Below, piece after piece: positions 9,201 through 18,199 of a stretch of 64,000 bases of DNA (positions within the stretch are counted from its first letter, which is position 1; each line of letters starts with the position of its first letter). The stretch spans positions 62,001-126,000 of the forward strand of contig PBUB01000028.1 of assembly GCA_002729885.1 (NCBI GenBank). Reading direction: 5' to 3'. A model generated the notes under the pieces. It saw nothing but the letters and a program-made list of their open reading frames with translations. It had not been told where the DNA came from and made no database searches. The DNA comes from Spirochaetaceae bacterium (GTDB lineage Bacteria; Spirochaetota; Leptospiria; Leptospirales; Leptonemataceae). A program made the position numbers and the translations under genes.

Positions 9201-12200
9201 TGTAGAATTGAATCCTTTCGTCAGAATAGGTGCTGGTTCCCAGTATGACGGTGGCTCCTCCGCTCAGCAAGTTTCGAATGACTTCCAGTGCAATGGAACC
9301 GGGGCCGGCTCCGGTAGCCAGGACACATCGCTGCTCAAATTTCATAGGCCTTTCGCGATGAGGGAACTCATCTAGAAACTGCGATGTAGCACTCTCCTGG
9401 ACGGTGAAGGTTTGTCCTTCATCCAGGCTTCGAAAAATGGCTGCGCGGCCGGTTGCAAATAGCTCCTTCACCCAGGGTTGTTCTTCCTGCGAGGAGAGCA
9501 CCTGAAGAGTTCCATCGGCATGAACAACTGTTTCGCACTTGAAAGCTCCATGAAGCGGGTAATATGCGCCCCCATTTCCACTCAGTCCTGACCGCAGAAA
9601 TGTAACGCGCCCGGCTACAGCGGGATTCCTTCGGACAGATTTATTCTCCATGTAGGAAAGCATTGCGTCCAGATGCTCTGCAGAACAGGAACAGCACTGG
9701 CGTTGCAGTTCGGGACTGAAGTCGTCCCTGCGATTCTGCATTAGTTCCCAGAATTCTCGATACAGATTCTTTTTTATCCAGGGGAGCGGATTATCAAAGG
9801 TAACTACTTTGCGCGCATCAAACCTGGATTGCGAAACAGAGTCATAGAACGGTCCATTCTCTACCGGTAGGTCGTTAGAATGATTCGCAGTCAGATGGTC
9901 TCGCACAATAAGAGGAGCGAAAGGATCCTTACCCAGAATATGCTGACTGGAAGCACGCAGTAAACGTGCAAAACTACCGTTCAGGCCAAAGTATTTAGCC
10001 TCCAGCTCCGCAAGAGCGGCAGAGTCGATGGCTACGCCAGAGTTTTCCGCGGATTCTACCGCTAGCGAAATCCCTTTTTCGCCTGCAAGAGAGTGCAGGG
10101 CCTGCTGCATCCATTGCTCCGCCTGCTCCTTTGAGGAGAACCTTCTTTCCAGAGGCATCGACCCCAGGGCACCGTCCCGGGTAGACTGTCCGGACCTGGC
10201 CATCAGAGGGAAGCGAATAGTAGCGAGCAGAACCAGACCTTCGGGAGCGGAACGGCTGCGAAGATAATCCAGCACATCCGTGCGCGATCTACCGGGGGGC
10301 ATGTATTCCTTCAGGAAGCTCTCAAACACCGCACGTAGATAGGGGCCCGGACCGGAGTAGGATACCTTCTTGCGGAGAAGCTCTATTACATCCAGGATCT
10401 TCTTTTCCTGAACGCCCTCGAGCTCCGAAGTATTGAATTCTGTAGCAAGATCTGCCAGAACCTGATTTCGCTTGCTTGAGTTTCCTCCAAATAATTCATC
10501 TATGGTTTCCGAATCCTTTACCTGATCCGGTCGCATTTCGGCCTTCCAGGAAAGCAAAGCCATAAGGCCATCTTTCGCATCCAGGGTGAAATCCCCTGAG
10601 GCAGAGGAGCCAATCTTCGCAGGCACACTCCTGTGGTTCTCTCCGGAAGCCAGACTCGCACTGTCAACGGTGCTCTGGCTCCTACTCGATTCCCCGGTAG
10701 ATGGTGATGCAGCGGCATCGACTTCGGCGCTACTACCGACACGGCTCCCGGAATCGGTATCCACCATCGTAAGCTCATCTGATCCCGGACTACTGGAGTG
10801 CCTGGCTTCATTTCGGAGATTCTCCCCCTCCAGCATCTGAGATTGCTCTGTGCGCTTCAATGCAGCCAGATGCTCTTCATACAGATCCTGCGCATCTTCC
10901 GTTTGCTGGAACACACGGGCCTGGTCCTCTTCCACGTGAAGCACATCTACGGAATGCGGAAGATCCAGCTGCCTCAAGGTCTGACGAGCCATGCCCGCAA
11001 GGTCGCCGCGAGCCCCAATATCTATGATCCTCCGAATGGCCATCTCCTGGAGAAGATACTCCTGGGTCTGAATCCAGAGCACAGGTTGAGCAAATTGATA
11101 GGCTAGAAGCTCAATGAGAAGTTCCTTGCGAGCCTGCCCATCGCTCACTTTACCTTTGCGGATTGCCTCAAACCTGGAGCCAGTTTTTTCCTCTACCAAT
11201 CGCAGAAACTCTGGTTTTAGCGAAAACGGTCTTGCCACCAGGTTGGGGATATAACGTCCATCCAGTTGATCCAGTCCCTGCACCGATTGAAGATTCTGTT
11301 CCAGGACTTCACGAAATGCTGGAACGCCCGGAAGAAGAATTCCCGAATGGAAGGGAACGTCGATTCCCGGTATTCGCACAAATGTCTTGTGACCACCGGA
11401 TACTTTGCGTAGCTCCTCTTCCAGGATGGCTACGGCATCAATATGACCGGTCACCGAATACTGCCGATCTCGAATGTTGAAGTTCACGATCTCCAGGGGA
11501 AGCTTCGAATTCGTTCGAACCTCCTCCACAATTTGATGGATCCTTTCTTCTGTAAGACCGGCCTTGCGATTACCCAGAACAACGGTCATGCGATAAGGAC
11601 TGTTTCCTTCGCTATCCCGTTCCACCAGTGACTGCATTGTCAGCCCTCGGTGATAGACGATGCGAATAACGGATTGAAGAGGAAGAATTCCCTGACTTGC
11701 CAGTGCTGCGTACTCTCCCAGGGAATGTCCGGCAAAAGCTGCATCGGACTTCAGCAGGCCATTTTCTTTCAGAATGGACCAGTCCGCCATAGCTTTGGCC
11801 ACCAGGCCTACCTGGGTAAACTGAGTAAGATTCAGGATGCCTGCGGGATGCCGGAATACCTCCTGCCCGATCCGAATTTCCTCGGGATTGTTTCGCACAA
11901 TATCCAGAATCGAAAACCCAAGCTCGCGGGTTGTGACCTCTTCGGCCTCATCCCAGACTTTCCGGGCCGCCGGATGATTCTCATAAAGCTGCATCCCCAT
12001 TCCCTGAGACTGGGAACCCTGTCCGGTAAACACGTAGGCTGTGGCCACCTGATCCACAAAAGCAGAGCCGCGGTATACCTGCTCGCCCTCTGTAGTAATA
12101 ACGTCCACTTCCAGTTCTTGCTGTCCCTCCAGGTTGCCCGTATGATAGACACGAATGAAGAACTCCTGGTCCGGATACAGCGGGGCCAGAAAATTAGACT

Positions 12201-15200
12201 TTTGAAGTCTGATTCGACTCGCATCGCCTCCAGCAACGTTTCGCACCAGTGAATCCAGAACCCTGGCCGATGTCCACATCCCGTGCACTATGGGACTTTG
12301 AAAACCGGCCTCTTTTGCGGAAAGGTCATCTGTATGAATTGGATTCCAGTCCTGGGACGCCTTCGCATATGCTTGCAATGTAGCAGGGCTGCGATCCCTT
12401 TCCGAAAACAACAGCACCGGTTTTTCAAGGGGATGCTTTATAGTGAGAACAGGCATTAGATCCAGGATTTTCTCCAGAGGAGAAAGACCGGATCCCTGCC
12501 CGTCCAGGTCTATAGTCCCCACATGTATGCCTTTCTGGAGCAATGCGCCCTGAACAATCCAGTGCGAGGACCCATCCTTGAGTTTTCTAATGTTACAGAC
12601 CTTAGGCCGCACCAGAACCGAAGCTCCTGCAAGCAATCTACCGGTGGTCAAATAATTCAGACTTCCGAGCAAGTCTAAGGCCGCTTCATCCCAGGGCATA
12701 AACTCAAAGCTTTCGGGCCGGTGTATTTCCTGAATCTCTGAACCCTTCTCCCCACGAATCAGAAAGCCTGCCTTAAATTGCAGAATCGTTTCATGCTTCT
12801 GATCCTGGAGTTGTCCTCGAACATGAATCTCTTTGCCCGAGGGCTTCCAGGAAATTCGTTCCAATCGGGCCGTTCCATGGACTCGCTGCCCCTGTTTCCA
12901 GTAAGAATAATCCCGCCCCCAGGAGAACTCCTGATACAAATGCACCAGTTGCATCACATCACCAGATGCCTCCGGATGAAAGAGTGATCGTAACATTGGC
13001 TTCCAGATGGCTACAATGGCGAAAGCATTATGGCCGGCCGCTGAACCTTCTATGGATTCGGAAAAGTTGCGGAGCTGATTGGCATCCAGAATGAAAGAGT
13101 AATCTTTCTCCTCGGTGGAATCATCGCCTAGATCCCAGAGGGCGCGATAGAATGTGCCGGAACTTTCCTCGGCAGAACTGACTTCCTTGAAACGAGCAAA
13201 TGGCAGGCCCGTGTCTTCGAACAATCTGGACAAGACCGGCCCATTCTCCACCGGAAAACGGTTAAAACGAACACTCTGGCCTTCAAGCTTCAGTTCTGCA
13301 TGAATTCTTTTCTTACCTGCATTCAATCTACTGTAGGCAGTTAAGGACTGCAAACTTCCATCCGAAGCCAGGTCCCATCCCAGGCTCATTCCTTCGCCTA
13401 TTTCAAAAGCATCAGGAATACTGGAACGAACCCGCCCGTGCCCTCGGACAAGGGTCTTCGACTGCAAAATAAGGCAAAGTATACCCCGGCTTTGCAAACA
13501 TAGGTCGCGGAGCTTGTTGCTATGGAGGGGCGTGTCTCCGTTGGAATTTCCATCGGTCCCGGGTGATTCATGTCCCTTTACCTGGAGGGCACTCTGAACT
13601 CTCTTATTGGATCTAGTTGCGAGGCCGGTTTCGAACTCGGTAAGCTCCAGAGTTTCGCCGGATGCCCTGGAGGAATGGAAGATGGCCTCCTCGAATTCCT
13701 TGAGAATCTCCACAACCGGTTCATTCGGGCGTCGGATACCTGCAATGGAGATGGGGCCCGGAATCCAGGCACAGCTATCTGGATCGATACCTTCGCAATG
13801 CGAATACCATAGAGAATCGGACCTGTACCATTTGATAAGCGATTCGTCCAGGTAGGGGATAAAATTCACTGGCTTTCCAGGACGTCGGCAGATCTCAAAG
13901 AAGAAATGAACATCCTCTGGAAGCACCGGCAATTCCGAAATAGCTGGATGCTTCTCCTTGAGTATGCGAATCAGGTCTACCGGCTCCGCGGATTCAACTA
14001 GAATGGACTCCTCCGGTTCACTTGCGAAGCGACTTTGCGTTCGTTCGAGCAAATCGTAAAAGCGGCTACGATAGGATGCGTCGATAAAAGGATCATCTGG
14101 CCATTTCCCTTCGGGCGGAGAAAGCCGGGGTCCTGGAGCAGTAAGGTCCAGAAATCGCCTTAACATTTCTTCATAACTCATTTCAGCTACGTCGCCAAAA
14201 TAGGGCTTCGCCGTTCGATTGATTGCTTCTACGATCTCATTTCTGTTTTTCTGTATTGCGGCCTCTGCTTCATCGCCACTTAAGCCAGAAAGAATTTTTT
14301 CAAGGTAGGCCGATGTGGACGACCAGTGATTCGAGGCATAATAGATATCTGCACCAAGGCCGGATCTTCCTGACACAATACTGGCTTTACTCTGGCTGGC
14401 CACTTCGGTCCAGCCGGTCCCTTTCATTTCAGCAAGTTGCTTTTTGATGGTGCTGCTTGTAGCAGCTTCCCTGGCCGCCATCAAACGAGTGCCAAGGAAC
14501 ACTCCATCCACAGGCATCACCGGCTCGGTCCATGTTCCCTGCAGCCACAGGGCTGCCTGTTCAGGCTCATGTATCCCTCCCCCTACCGTGAGAATGATGT
14601 TGTCTCGCGAACGTATGGCAGAATAATTCTCGCGAATCAAATCTTCCAGGTTTTCCCAGCTATGGTGCCCCCCTGCGGCCCCTCCTTCCACCTGCATTAT
14701 GATTGTGTGATCCGATACGGCATCTGCAATCTCCAGAACTGAGGTGATCTGCTTACTGGTTCCAGGCTTAAAGGAATTCAGCCAGATTCCGGCATTCTCA
14801 AGATTGGAAAGAATGTCCAGAGCCTCCTTTTTCTCGGGAATTCCTGCGGAGATAGTGACACCTTCGATAGGATAGCCTTCCTCCTTAAGCTTTCGCACCA
14901 GCGGGTACTGAAGGTTCCAGAGATATGCGTCCAGGTAGAGTAGATTAACAACGATTCCCTGTCCTTCCGGTAACCCCTCGCTCAGCCGCTGCAGACGATT
15001 GCGAAATGTTTCCTCGGTGACCTGACCGCCACCTGCCCATTCCACAATGCGCCCGGTGGATGCTGCAGCCAGAACCATATCGATCTCGACTGTAGTTGGC
15101 GTCATGCCGCCTCCAAAGACCGGCGACCGACCGGTAAATCGAGAATAAGCATTCAAAGCAATAGGACGGCCATCCGGTAAAACTCCTTGAACCGGTGCAT

Positions 15201-16395
15201 AATCTTTCCAGGATTTCGCAGGTTTCTGACCTTTCAGCAATTGATCCAGACCGGCTTGTCTGTGTAGACCGGCCTGCACAACACCTCCGGGCTCAAGATA
15301 TCGTCTGCCAATGGCGCGAATGCCATCTCCAGGTCCAAAACACAGCGCATGACTGAGTTTCAGATCTGAGACCTGAAGCATCAAATTATGCCAGTCCACC
15401 TTGCGAATGGTGGAGGCCTCCACAATGTACCGACCAAGGTCCCCGTCCTGTTGTAGGTTTCTGCCGCTGAGGGGATCCAGCACCGGAACCCTCAGGTTTT
15501 CTCCATGGAAATGCAATCCAATTCTCTCCAGGTCGTCCCCCAGTCGGTCTACAGCGGAACGCATGAATGTGGAATGATAGGGTCCGGAGACGTTGAGAAA
15601 ATCCAGACTGGAAGCCAGGTCTTCGTGCTTCCGCGAAAGGTAGGCAGCGAACCGAGCCATGGAGGCAGTATGACCGGAAAGAATGAATGCTTCCGCCCCA
15701 TTTCGCAGCCCGATCTCCGGAGGTGCCTCCTGTAGATTCGTTTTTTGAAACTGCTCTAGAATAGCTTCCAATCGCTCGGGACTTTCGCATCGAATGGAGG
15801 CCATTGGCGTAGGAACAGGACCTTTCCAATCCTTTAGAAGATCATGCCCTAGCTTCACGGGCGCGAAAGCTTCCCTGGTTCGATACCCCTGCCAGAATAA
15901 AAGTCGAATGAGGTCAGAGAAGGATTTCAAGAATTCATCCCCTTCCAGTCCCTGTGAAACCAGCAATGCTCCATGGACTCCCTGGGAATGACCGATGGCT
16001 GCAGATGTAGTGTCCAATAACATCTGCTGATCAACCCCGGAATGCAGGAAGCGAAGATAATGAGCCATTTGAGTGGCCAGAATCAGAGGACCGGAATAGA
16101 CTCCCCGGGAAAGATCCGGATCACTGGATTTGAGATTTCCGTCCAGCCATGACTGCACATCGTAACCCAGGGGATACCATTCGGGATGTAACTTCCTGGC
16201 TTCATCGTACTCTTCGCGCAGGGTATCGAACAGGCAGCGAAAATAGTCACCCATTTGCGGCGAATATTGTCTGTAAACCTGCTTGAGTTCGGCGAGATAT
16301 CCGCTTCCCTGGCCGCCGAATTGTAGCAGAAAGGTAAAATTCCCTTTCTCAATTTGTTGCATTAGTGCATTCGGTTTGATTTGAGTCTCTTTCAT
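6256..16395 (-). CDS. fas: Type I fatty acid synthase, single chain (AT-ER-DH-MPT-ACP-KR-KS)
   Basis: A complete iterative fatty acid synthase of about 3379 residues. Approximate order: acetyltransferase with GHSQG near 137; FMN-type enoyl reductase starting at VFGGGMTPTTVE near 415; hotdog dehydratase with DWNPIHTD near 1350; malonyl/palmitoyl transferase with FTGQGSQ near 1455 and GHSLGEY near 1550; ACP with the pantetheine serine in LFGGNSSKRNQ near 1970; ketoreductase with ATGAGPGS near 2360; ketosynthase with Cys in VAACATGG near 2995 and His in HDTSTQAND and SYSGHSKAG near 3180-3225. This is the fused beta-alpha order of mycobacterial/corynebacterial FAS-I. It is longer than those (about 3070-3100 residues), partly through a Ser-rich linker before the ACP. 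ATG at 16395 has GGAG at 8 bases; the GTG at 16431 lacks support. The phosphopantetheinyl transferase is the next gene. Confidence 0.93.
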   Translation of the reverse strand: MKETQIKPNALMQQIEKGNFTFLLQFGGQGSGYLAELKQVYRQYSPQMGDYFRCLFDTLREEYDEARKLHPEWYPLGYDVQSWLDGNLKSSDPDLSRGVYSGPLILATQMAHYLRFLHSGVDQQMLLDTTSAAIGHSQGVHGALLVSQGLEGDEFLKSFSDLIRLLFWQGYRTREAFAPVKLGHDLLKDWKGPVPTPMASIRCESPERLEAILEQFQKTNLQEAPPEIGLRNGAEAFILSGHTASMARFAAYLSRKHEDLASSLDFLNVSGPYHSTFMRSAVDRLGDDLERIGLHFHGENLRVPVLDPLSGRNLQQDGDLGRYIVEASTIRKVDWHNLMLQVSDLKLSHALCFGPGDGIRAIGRRYLEPGGVVQAGLHRQAGLDQLLKGQKPAKSWKDYAPVQGVLPDGRPIALNAYSRFTGRSPVFGGGMTPTTVEIDMVLAAASTGRIVEWAGGGQVTEETFRNRLQRLSEGLPEGQGIVVNLLYLDAYLWNLQYPLVRKLKEEGYPIEGVTISAGIPEKKEALDILSNLENAGIWLNSFKPGTSKQITSVLEIADAVSDHTIIMQVEGGAAGGHHSWENLEDLIRENYSAIRSRDNIILTVGGGIHEPEQAALWLQGTWTEPVMPVDGVFLGTRLMAAREAATSSTIKKQLAEMKGTGWTEVASQSKASIVSGRSGLGADIYYASNHWSSTSAYLEKILSGLSGDEAEAAIQKNRNEIVEAINRTAKPYFGDVAEMSYEEMLRRFLDLTAPGPRLSPPEGKWPDDPFIDASYRSRFYDLLERTQSRFASEPEESILVESAEPVDLIRILKEKHPAISELPVLPEDVHFFFEICRRPGKPVNFIPYLDESLIKWYRSDSLWYSHCEGIDPDSCAWIPGPISIAGIRRPNEPVVEILKEFEEAIFHSSRASGETLELTEFETGLATRSNKRVQSALQVKGHESPGTDGNSNGDTPLHSNKLRDLCLQSRGILCLILQSKTLVRGHGRVRSSIPDAFEIGEGMSLGWDLASDGSLQSLTAYSRLNAGKKRIHAELKLEGQSVRFNRFPVENGPVLSRLFEDTGLPFARFKEVSSAEESSGTFYRALWDLGDDSTEEKDYSFILDANQLRNFSESIEGSAAGHNAFAIVAIWKPMLRSLFHPEASGDVMQLVHLYQEFSWGRDYSYWKQGQRVHGTARLERISWKPSGKEIHVRGQLQDQKHETILQFKAGFLIRGEKGSEIQEIHRPESFEFMPWDEAALDLLGSLNYLTTGRLLAGASVLVRPKVCNIRKLKDGSSHWIVQGALLQKGIHVGTIDLDGQGSGLSPLEKILDLMPVLTIKHPLEKPVLLFSERDRSPATLQAYAKASQDWNPIHTDDLSAKEAGFQSPIVHGMWTSARVLDSLVRNVAGGDASRIRLQKSNFLAPLYPDQEFFIRVYHTGNLEGQQELEVDVITTEGEQVYRGSAFVDQVATAYVFTGQGSQSQGMGMQLYENHPAARKVWDEAEEVTTRELGFSILDIVRNNPEEIRIGQEVFRHPAGILNLTQFTQVGLVAKAMADWSILKENGLLKSDAAFAGHSLGEYAALASQGILPLQSVIRIVYHRGLTMQSLVERDSEGNSPYRMTVVLGNRKAGLTEERIHQIVEEVRTNSKLPLEIVNFNIRDRQYSVTGHIDAVAILEEELRKVSGGHKTFVRIPGIDVPFHSGILLPGVPAFREVLEQNLQSVQGLDQLDGRYIPNLVARPFSLKPEFLRLVEEKTGSRFEAIRKGKVSDGQARKELLIELLAYQFAQPVLWIQTQEYLLQEMAIRRIIDIGARGDLAGMARQTLRQLDLPHSVDVLHVEEDQARVFQQTEDAQDLYEEHLAALKRTEQSQMLEGENLRNEARHSSSPGSDELTMVDTDSGSRVGSSAEVDAAASPSTGESSRSQSTVDSASLASGENHRSVPAKIGSSASGDFTLDAKDGLMALLSWKAEMRPDQVKDSETIDELFGGNSSKRNQVLADLATEFNTSELEGVQEKKILDVIELLRKKVSYSGPGPYLRAVFESFLKEYMPPGRSRTDVLDYLRSRSAPEGLVLLATIRFPLMARSGQSTRDGALGSMPLERRFSSKEQAEQWMQQALHSLAGEKGISLAVESAENSGVAIDSAALAELEAKYFGLNGSFARLLRASSQHILGKDPFAPLIVRDHLTANHSNDLPVENGPFYDSVSQSRFDARKVVTFDNPLPWIKKNLYREFWELMQNRRDDFSPELQRQCCSCSAEHLDAMLSYMENKSVRRNPAVAGRVTFLRSGLSGNGGAYYPLHGAFKCETVVHADGTLQVLSSQEEQPWVKELFATGRAAIFRSLDEGQTFTVQESATSQFLDEFPHRERPMKFEQRCVLATGAGPGSIALEVIRNLLSGGATVILGTSTYSDERIQFYKSVYQECASLKARLIVAPISQGSLNDIHSLVEHTFEMGLIPDTVLPFGAVGEEGDLASVNSDSMAGIRVMLLGIQSLLSAMVEQYRERYLKQTFQFILPLSPNHGAFGRDGLYAEAKLALEVMLRKWYSEFDFWGRHCSLLAVRIGWVRGTGLMALNDVVASEMESEHGIRTFHSQEMGTLIAGLMGFQSWSESTPLMADFTGGLMHLTGLRSRVQSIRERLIERSNRARNLHALKTRLETNPELRTVKPLELHNSGFGYCRSPERVDPEPYEASSTSSHLDNSNPGERKEPNLKTGQENSKSAKPGAGVSRPDLKDVICVVGYGEVSPGGSTRTRWELEKGEALSLEASIELAWTMGLIEYKNTSDGFHWIDRETGDPVESSSIASIYGERFKEGTGIRIVNPEVCGFDPMNRPVYSEVVLEEDFYIPVANEAEGRQYQSAMPEETDVYHDESSDRWFIRRKAGTTIRMLKSVALDRYVAGQIPDGWDPERYGLSRELIRQVDRVTLFNLISTAEAFLQAGMEPAELFEYIHTSEAGTTVGGGLGGTFKLNSVFTDHLLDRSRQNDALQETLINVTVAYAVTSYLGSTGPIQTPVAACATGGVSLDMAMNLFRAGKAKFLMTGGFDEISAEGMLGFGDMEATARTDDMLARGIEPERMSRPNDSRRGGFVESHGGGLLLLARGDLVLEMGLPVYGIVAATATHSDGLHASIPAPGQGLLSFARKGESPDGPFKNELLQKNGIGGFDERSAHGEQPLHAISPLETGLRQFGLDANDIGVLYKHDTSTQANDVNENRLHSTIQEHLGRDPGNPLPVVSQKSYSGHSKAGAASWQMIGLLQCMKTGIIPGNRSLQNVDIAMNQYPTLLFTDETIHQHPESIKAGLFSTLGFGHVGAIGLFLSGRLFDECLSDQQLNDYRARLAKRSLSIVRRLHEMRLGSGKPLFVRSLPGAVDPSKEAEFLLSQSFNANDGVQSDLKKEGRQ

Positions 16396-16462
16396 GATTC
16401 TTGCTCCAGGCAAAAGAATCGATGAGCGCACATGGATAGCAACTCAATGGAGAGAGGGAAAA

Positions 16463-16490
16463 TTGATAGGTTGCGACAAATGATTGTTAA
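16463..16490 (-). promoter_or_regulatory. Probable promoter of the FAS-acpS-ACC operon
   Basis: Reading the minus strand, a -35-like TTAACA (16485-16490) and a -10-like TATCAA (16463-16468) are separated by 16 bases, about 70 bases before the FAS start codon. Neither hexamer is perfect. Support comes from position and from overlap with the inverted repeat. Confidence 0.4.
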
Positions 16491-16502
16491 TTTGCGTCGC
16501 AA
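16471..16502. promoter_or_regulatory. Inverted repeat, candidate operator of the FAS operon
   Basis: Perfect 7-base arms TTGCGAC (16471-16477) and GTCGCAA (16496-16502) flank an AT-rich 18-base spacer. The repeat covers the spacer and -35 region of the probable FAS promoter, as expected for a repressor or dimeric regulator site. Which protein binds is unknown; the neighbouring AraC-type regulator is one candidate, although AraC proteins usually bind direct repeats. Confidence 0.45.
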
Positions 16503-16650
16503 GGTCCCTGGAAAGCGACCTTCTGTCTTTGCAGTAATAAACCTGGCAGCGCTTTTTAGTGGACGATGGGTTTCGAACGACCCGGCATGCGATGCGGGCT
16601 TCCTGAAACCGCCTTTCGCATGAAACATCAGCCGCGCTACCCGAAGGACC

Positions 16651-16680
16651 AAAAGAGAATCCCGGAGATTGGGATTTTAA
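16651..16680 (-). terminator. Possible terminator after the AraC-type regulator
   Basis: On the minus strand, arms AATCCC and GGGATT enclose a 7-base loop and are followed by CTCTTTT. It lies about 40 bases beyond the stop codon of the AraC-family gene. The stem is short, so termination may be partial. Confidence 0.4.
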
Positions 16681-16711
16681 GGAAGGACAAATCCAGAGGG
16701 AATTTTATGAT

Positions 16712-17770
16712 TCAATCGACCCGGGTCTCATGAATTTTCTGGCGGTAGGCCCCCGGACTGCAGCCATACCAGCCTTGAAAGGCGTGCTGAAAACCACTGG
16801 CATCAGAGAAGCCCAGTAAATGCGCTATCTCCACCATCCGAGTTTCTTCTTTTATATAGTGAACTGCCAATGTTTTTCTGGTCTCTTCCAGGATATCTCG
16901 AAAACTGGTGTCTTCAGCTTTTAGCTTTCTCTGTAACGCTCTTCGATCGAGAAAAAGCTGATCCGCAACGTCGTCTATACCAGTTCTGCCCTCCGGCAGC
17001 AATCGAAGCAGCAACTCCTGCACCTGATGCGCGGTCCCGGACCGGACCTCCAGCTGCTCCAGAAGTTGCTCGGCCCTTTCCTGAATATACTTCTGGATGT
17101 AGGAATTGGCTGTATGAAGCTCGGATTCCAGATACTTTCGATCCATTACGAGACCTGTATCAGGTTGCTTAAATTTTACCTCTGCCTGGAAGATCTCTTC
17201 GTATTTCTTTCTGTAGCCAGGGTCTGCATGGGCGTAGCGCACTTCCTGAAGCTTGATCCGCTTTCCGGTAAACTTCTTTATATAATGATAACATTGTACC
17301 GTGTAGTGCTCCGACATCCAGCGATTCTGATGTGCCACCGATGTATTTATATAATGGATTCCACCGTAATCCTTACCTTCCCTGAACTCAAAGCGATCCG
17401 TTTCGCATACCAGCCGCGCAAAACGAGCCCAGTGACGCAGGGCGGCCCGGAGATTGTTACAAAGCATCACAATATGCGTGACAAAGTGCATTTGCGAATC
17501 GCCATAATGCGAGAATAGATCAAGCCCCAGCGATGGGTTTTCTGTGCGATCCACAGCGAGCTGCCAGAGCATCAGACACTGCCGCAAGGTGATACGCATA
17601 TCAGGATCTTGCAGATTAAAGTTTTGAAGACCGATGGATTGGCATATTTCATCCAGCTCCATTCCCTTTTTTTGTAAAAGAGAGATCAGAACTGGATTTA
17701 CCATAGAGGAGGTTATAGGCTCCACGCCATCTCCCTCACCGGACTTTCCCCTGGCAGACCTGAGTTTCAT
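16712..17770 (-). CDS. AraC-family transcriptional regulator with AraC-arabinose-binding-like N-terminal domain
   Basis: A predicted DNA-binding regulator of about 352 residues. The N-terminal two thirds resembles the sensor domain of the OruR/VirS-type AraC subfamily (for example SLGLDLFSHYGDSQMHFV). The C-terminal third has two helix-turn-helix units, with RRALQRKLKAEDTSFRD and the AraC signature LLGFSDASGFQHAF, then CSPGAYR. ATG at 17770 is preferred over the TTG two codons upstream; no clear ribosome-binding site is visible. It lies directly upstream of the FAS operon on the same strand, separated by a 316-base gap with a hairpin. Control of that operon is plausible but only inferred. Related regulators often respond to small hydrophobic molecules or fatty acids. 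Confidence 0.85.
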   Translation of the reverse strand: MKLRSARGKSGEGDGVEPITSSMVNPVLISLLQKKGMELDEICQSIGLQNFNLQDPDMRITLRQCLMLWQLAVDRTENPSLGLDLFSHYGDSQMHFVTHIVMLCNNLRAALRHWARFARLVCETDRFEFREGKDYGGIHYINTSVAHQNRWMSEHYTVQCYHYIKKFTGKRIKLQEVRYAHADPGYRKKYEEIFQAEVKFKQPDTGLVMDRKYLESELHTANSYIQKYIQERAEQLLEQLEVRSGTAHQVQELLLRLLPEGRTGIDDVADQLFLDRRALQRKLKAEDTSFRDILEETRKTLAVHYIKEETRMVEIAHLLGFSDASGFQHAFQGWYGCSPGAYRQKIHETRVD

Positions 17771-17857
17771 AGGCAATATAGCGTACTGCAGTATTGAGAA
17801 GCGGGGCCAGGGGTAAACCGAAAATACATGCCTGGGCGCGAAGCCGGAGCTGAAAAT

Positions 17858-18103
17858 CTACTCCACAACTTCCGCAATCTGTCGGTTCAAGATATTCGCA
17901 AGACCCGCCGCAGCATCCGGACTCATGCGGATGTTAGTGCCGCCCTTTACCATGCCTTCCGAATCCACCAGGAGATGACGAATCTCTACTTCGAAATTGG
18001 TGGCACTTACCTGAACAGTGTTAGAATATAGCTCGCCCAGCTGCATCTCGTTTCCAGCCGCATCCCTGGGATAGCGAATCTGGCTTTTTTGATTCTTCTT
18101 CAT
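17858..18103 (-). CDS. Small DUF3467-like protein
   Basis: An 81-residue protein. The segment ELYSNTVQVSATNFEVEIRH, followed by NIRMSPDAAAGLANIL, resembles the DUF3467 family, whose function is unknown. ATG at 18103 is chosen because GAGG sits about 8 bases upstream; the longer reading frame from 18166 would add a cysteine-rich segment unlike the family. No signal peptide or membrane segment is visible, so it is probably cytoplasmic. It lies 97 bases downstream of the small membrane-protein gene and may share its transcript. Confidence 0.7.
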   Translation of the reverse strand: MKKNQKSQIRYPRDAAGNEMQLGELYSNTVQVSATNFEVEIRHLLVDSEGMVKGGTNIRMSPDAAAGLANILNRQIAEVVE

Positions 18104-18199
18104 TGCATATCCTCTGATAGTGCATGTGCAAAAAGTCGGAATCGTACCGTTATTTTGGGATTCCAATCCAGGAGATGTGTTCTGCTTCCAAATCTGGCC

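Larger units (their letters stand above)
16396..16711. other. Regulatory gap upstream of the FAS operon
   Basis: This 316-base stretch separates the FAS start from the end of the AraC-type regulator. No convincing gene was seen. It holds a probable promoter, an inverted repeat overlapping that promoter, and a hairpin that may terminate the upstream regulator; each is listed separately. Confidence 0.6.

Noticed and set aside
8791-9375. 194-residue plus-strand frame inside the FAS gene
   Set aside because: It is a shadow of the ketoreductase region; amino-acid composition is unlike the real genes and no motif is present.
16432-16623. 63-residue plus-strand frame upstream of FAS
   Set aside because: It covers the inverted repeat and promoter and looks non-coding.
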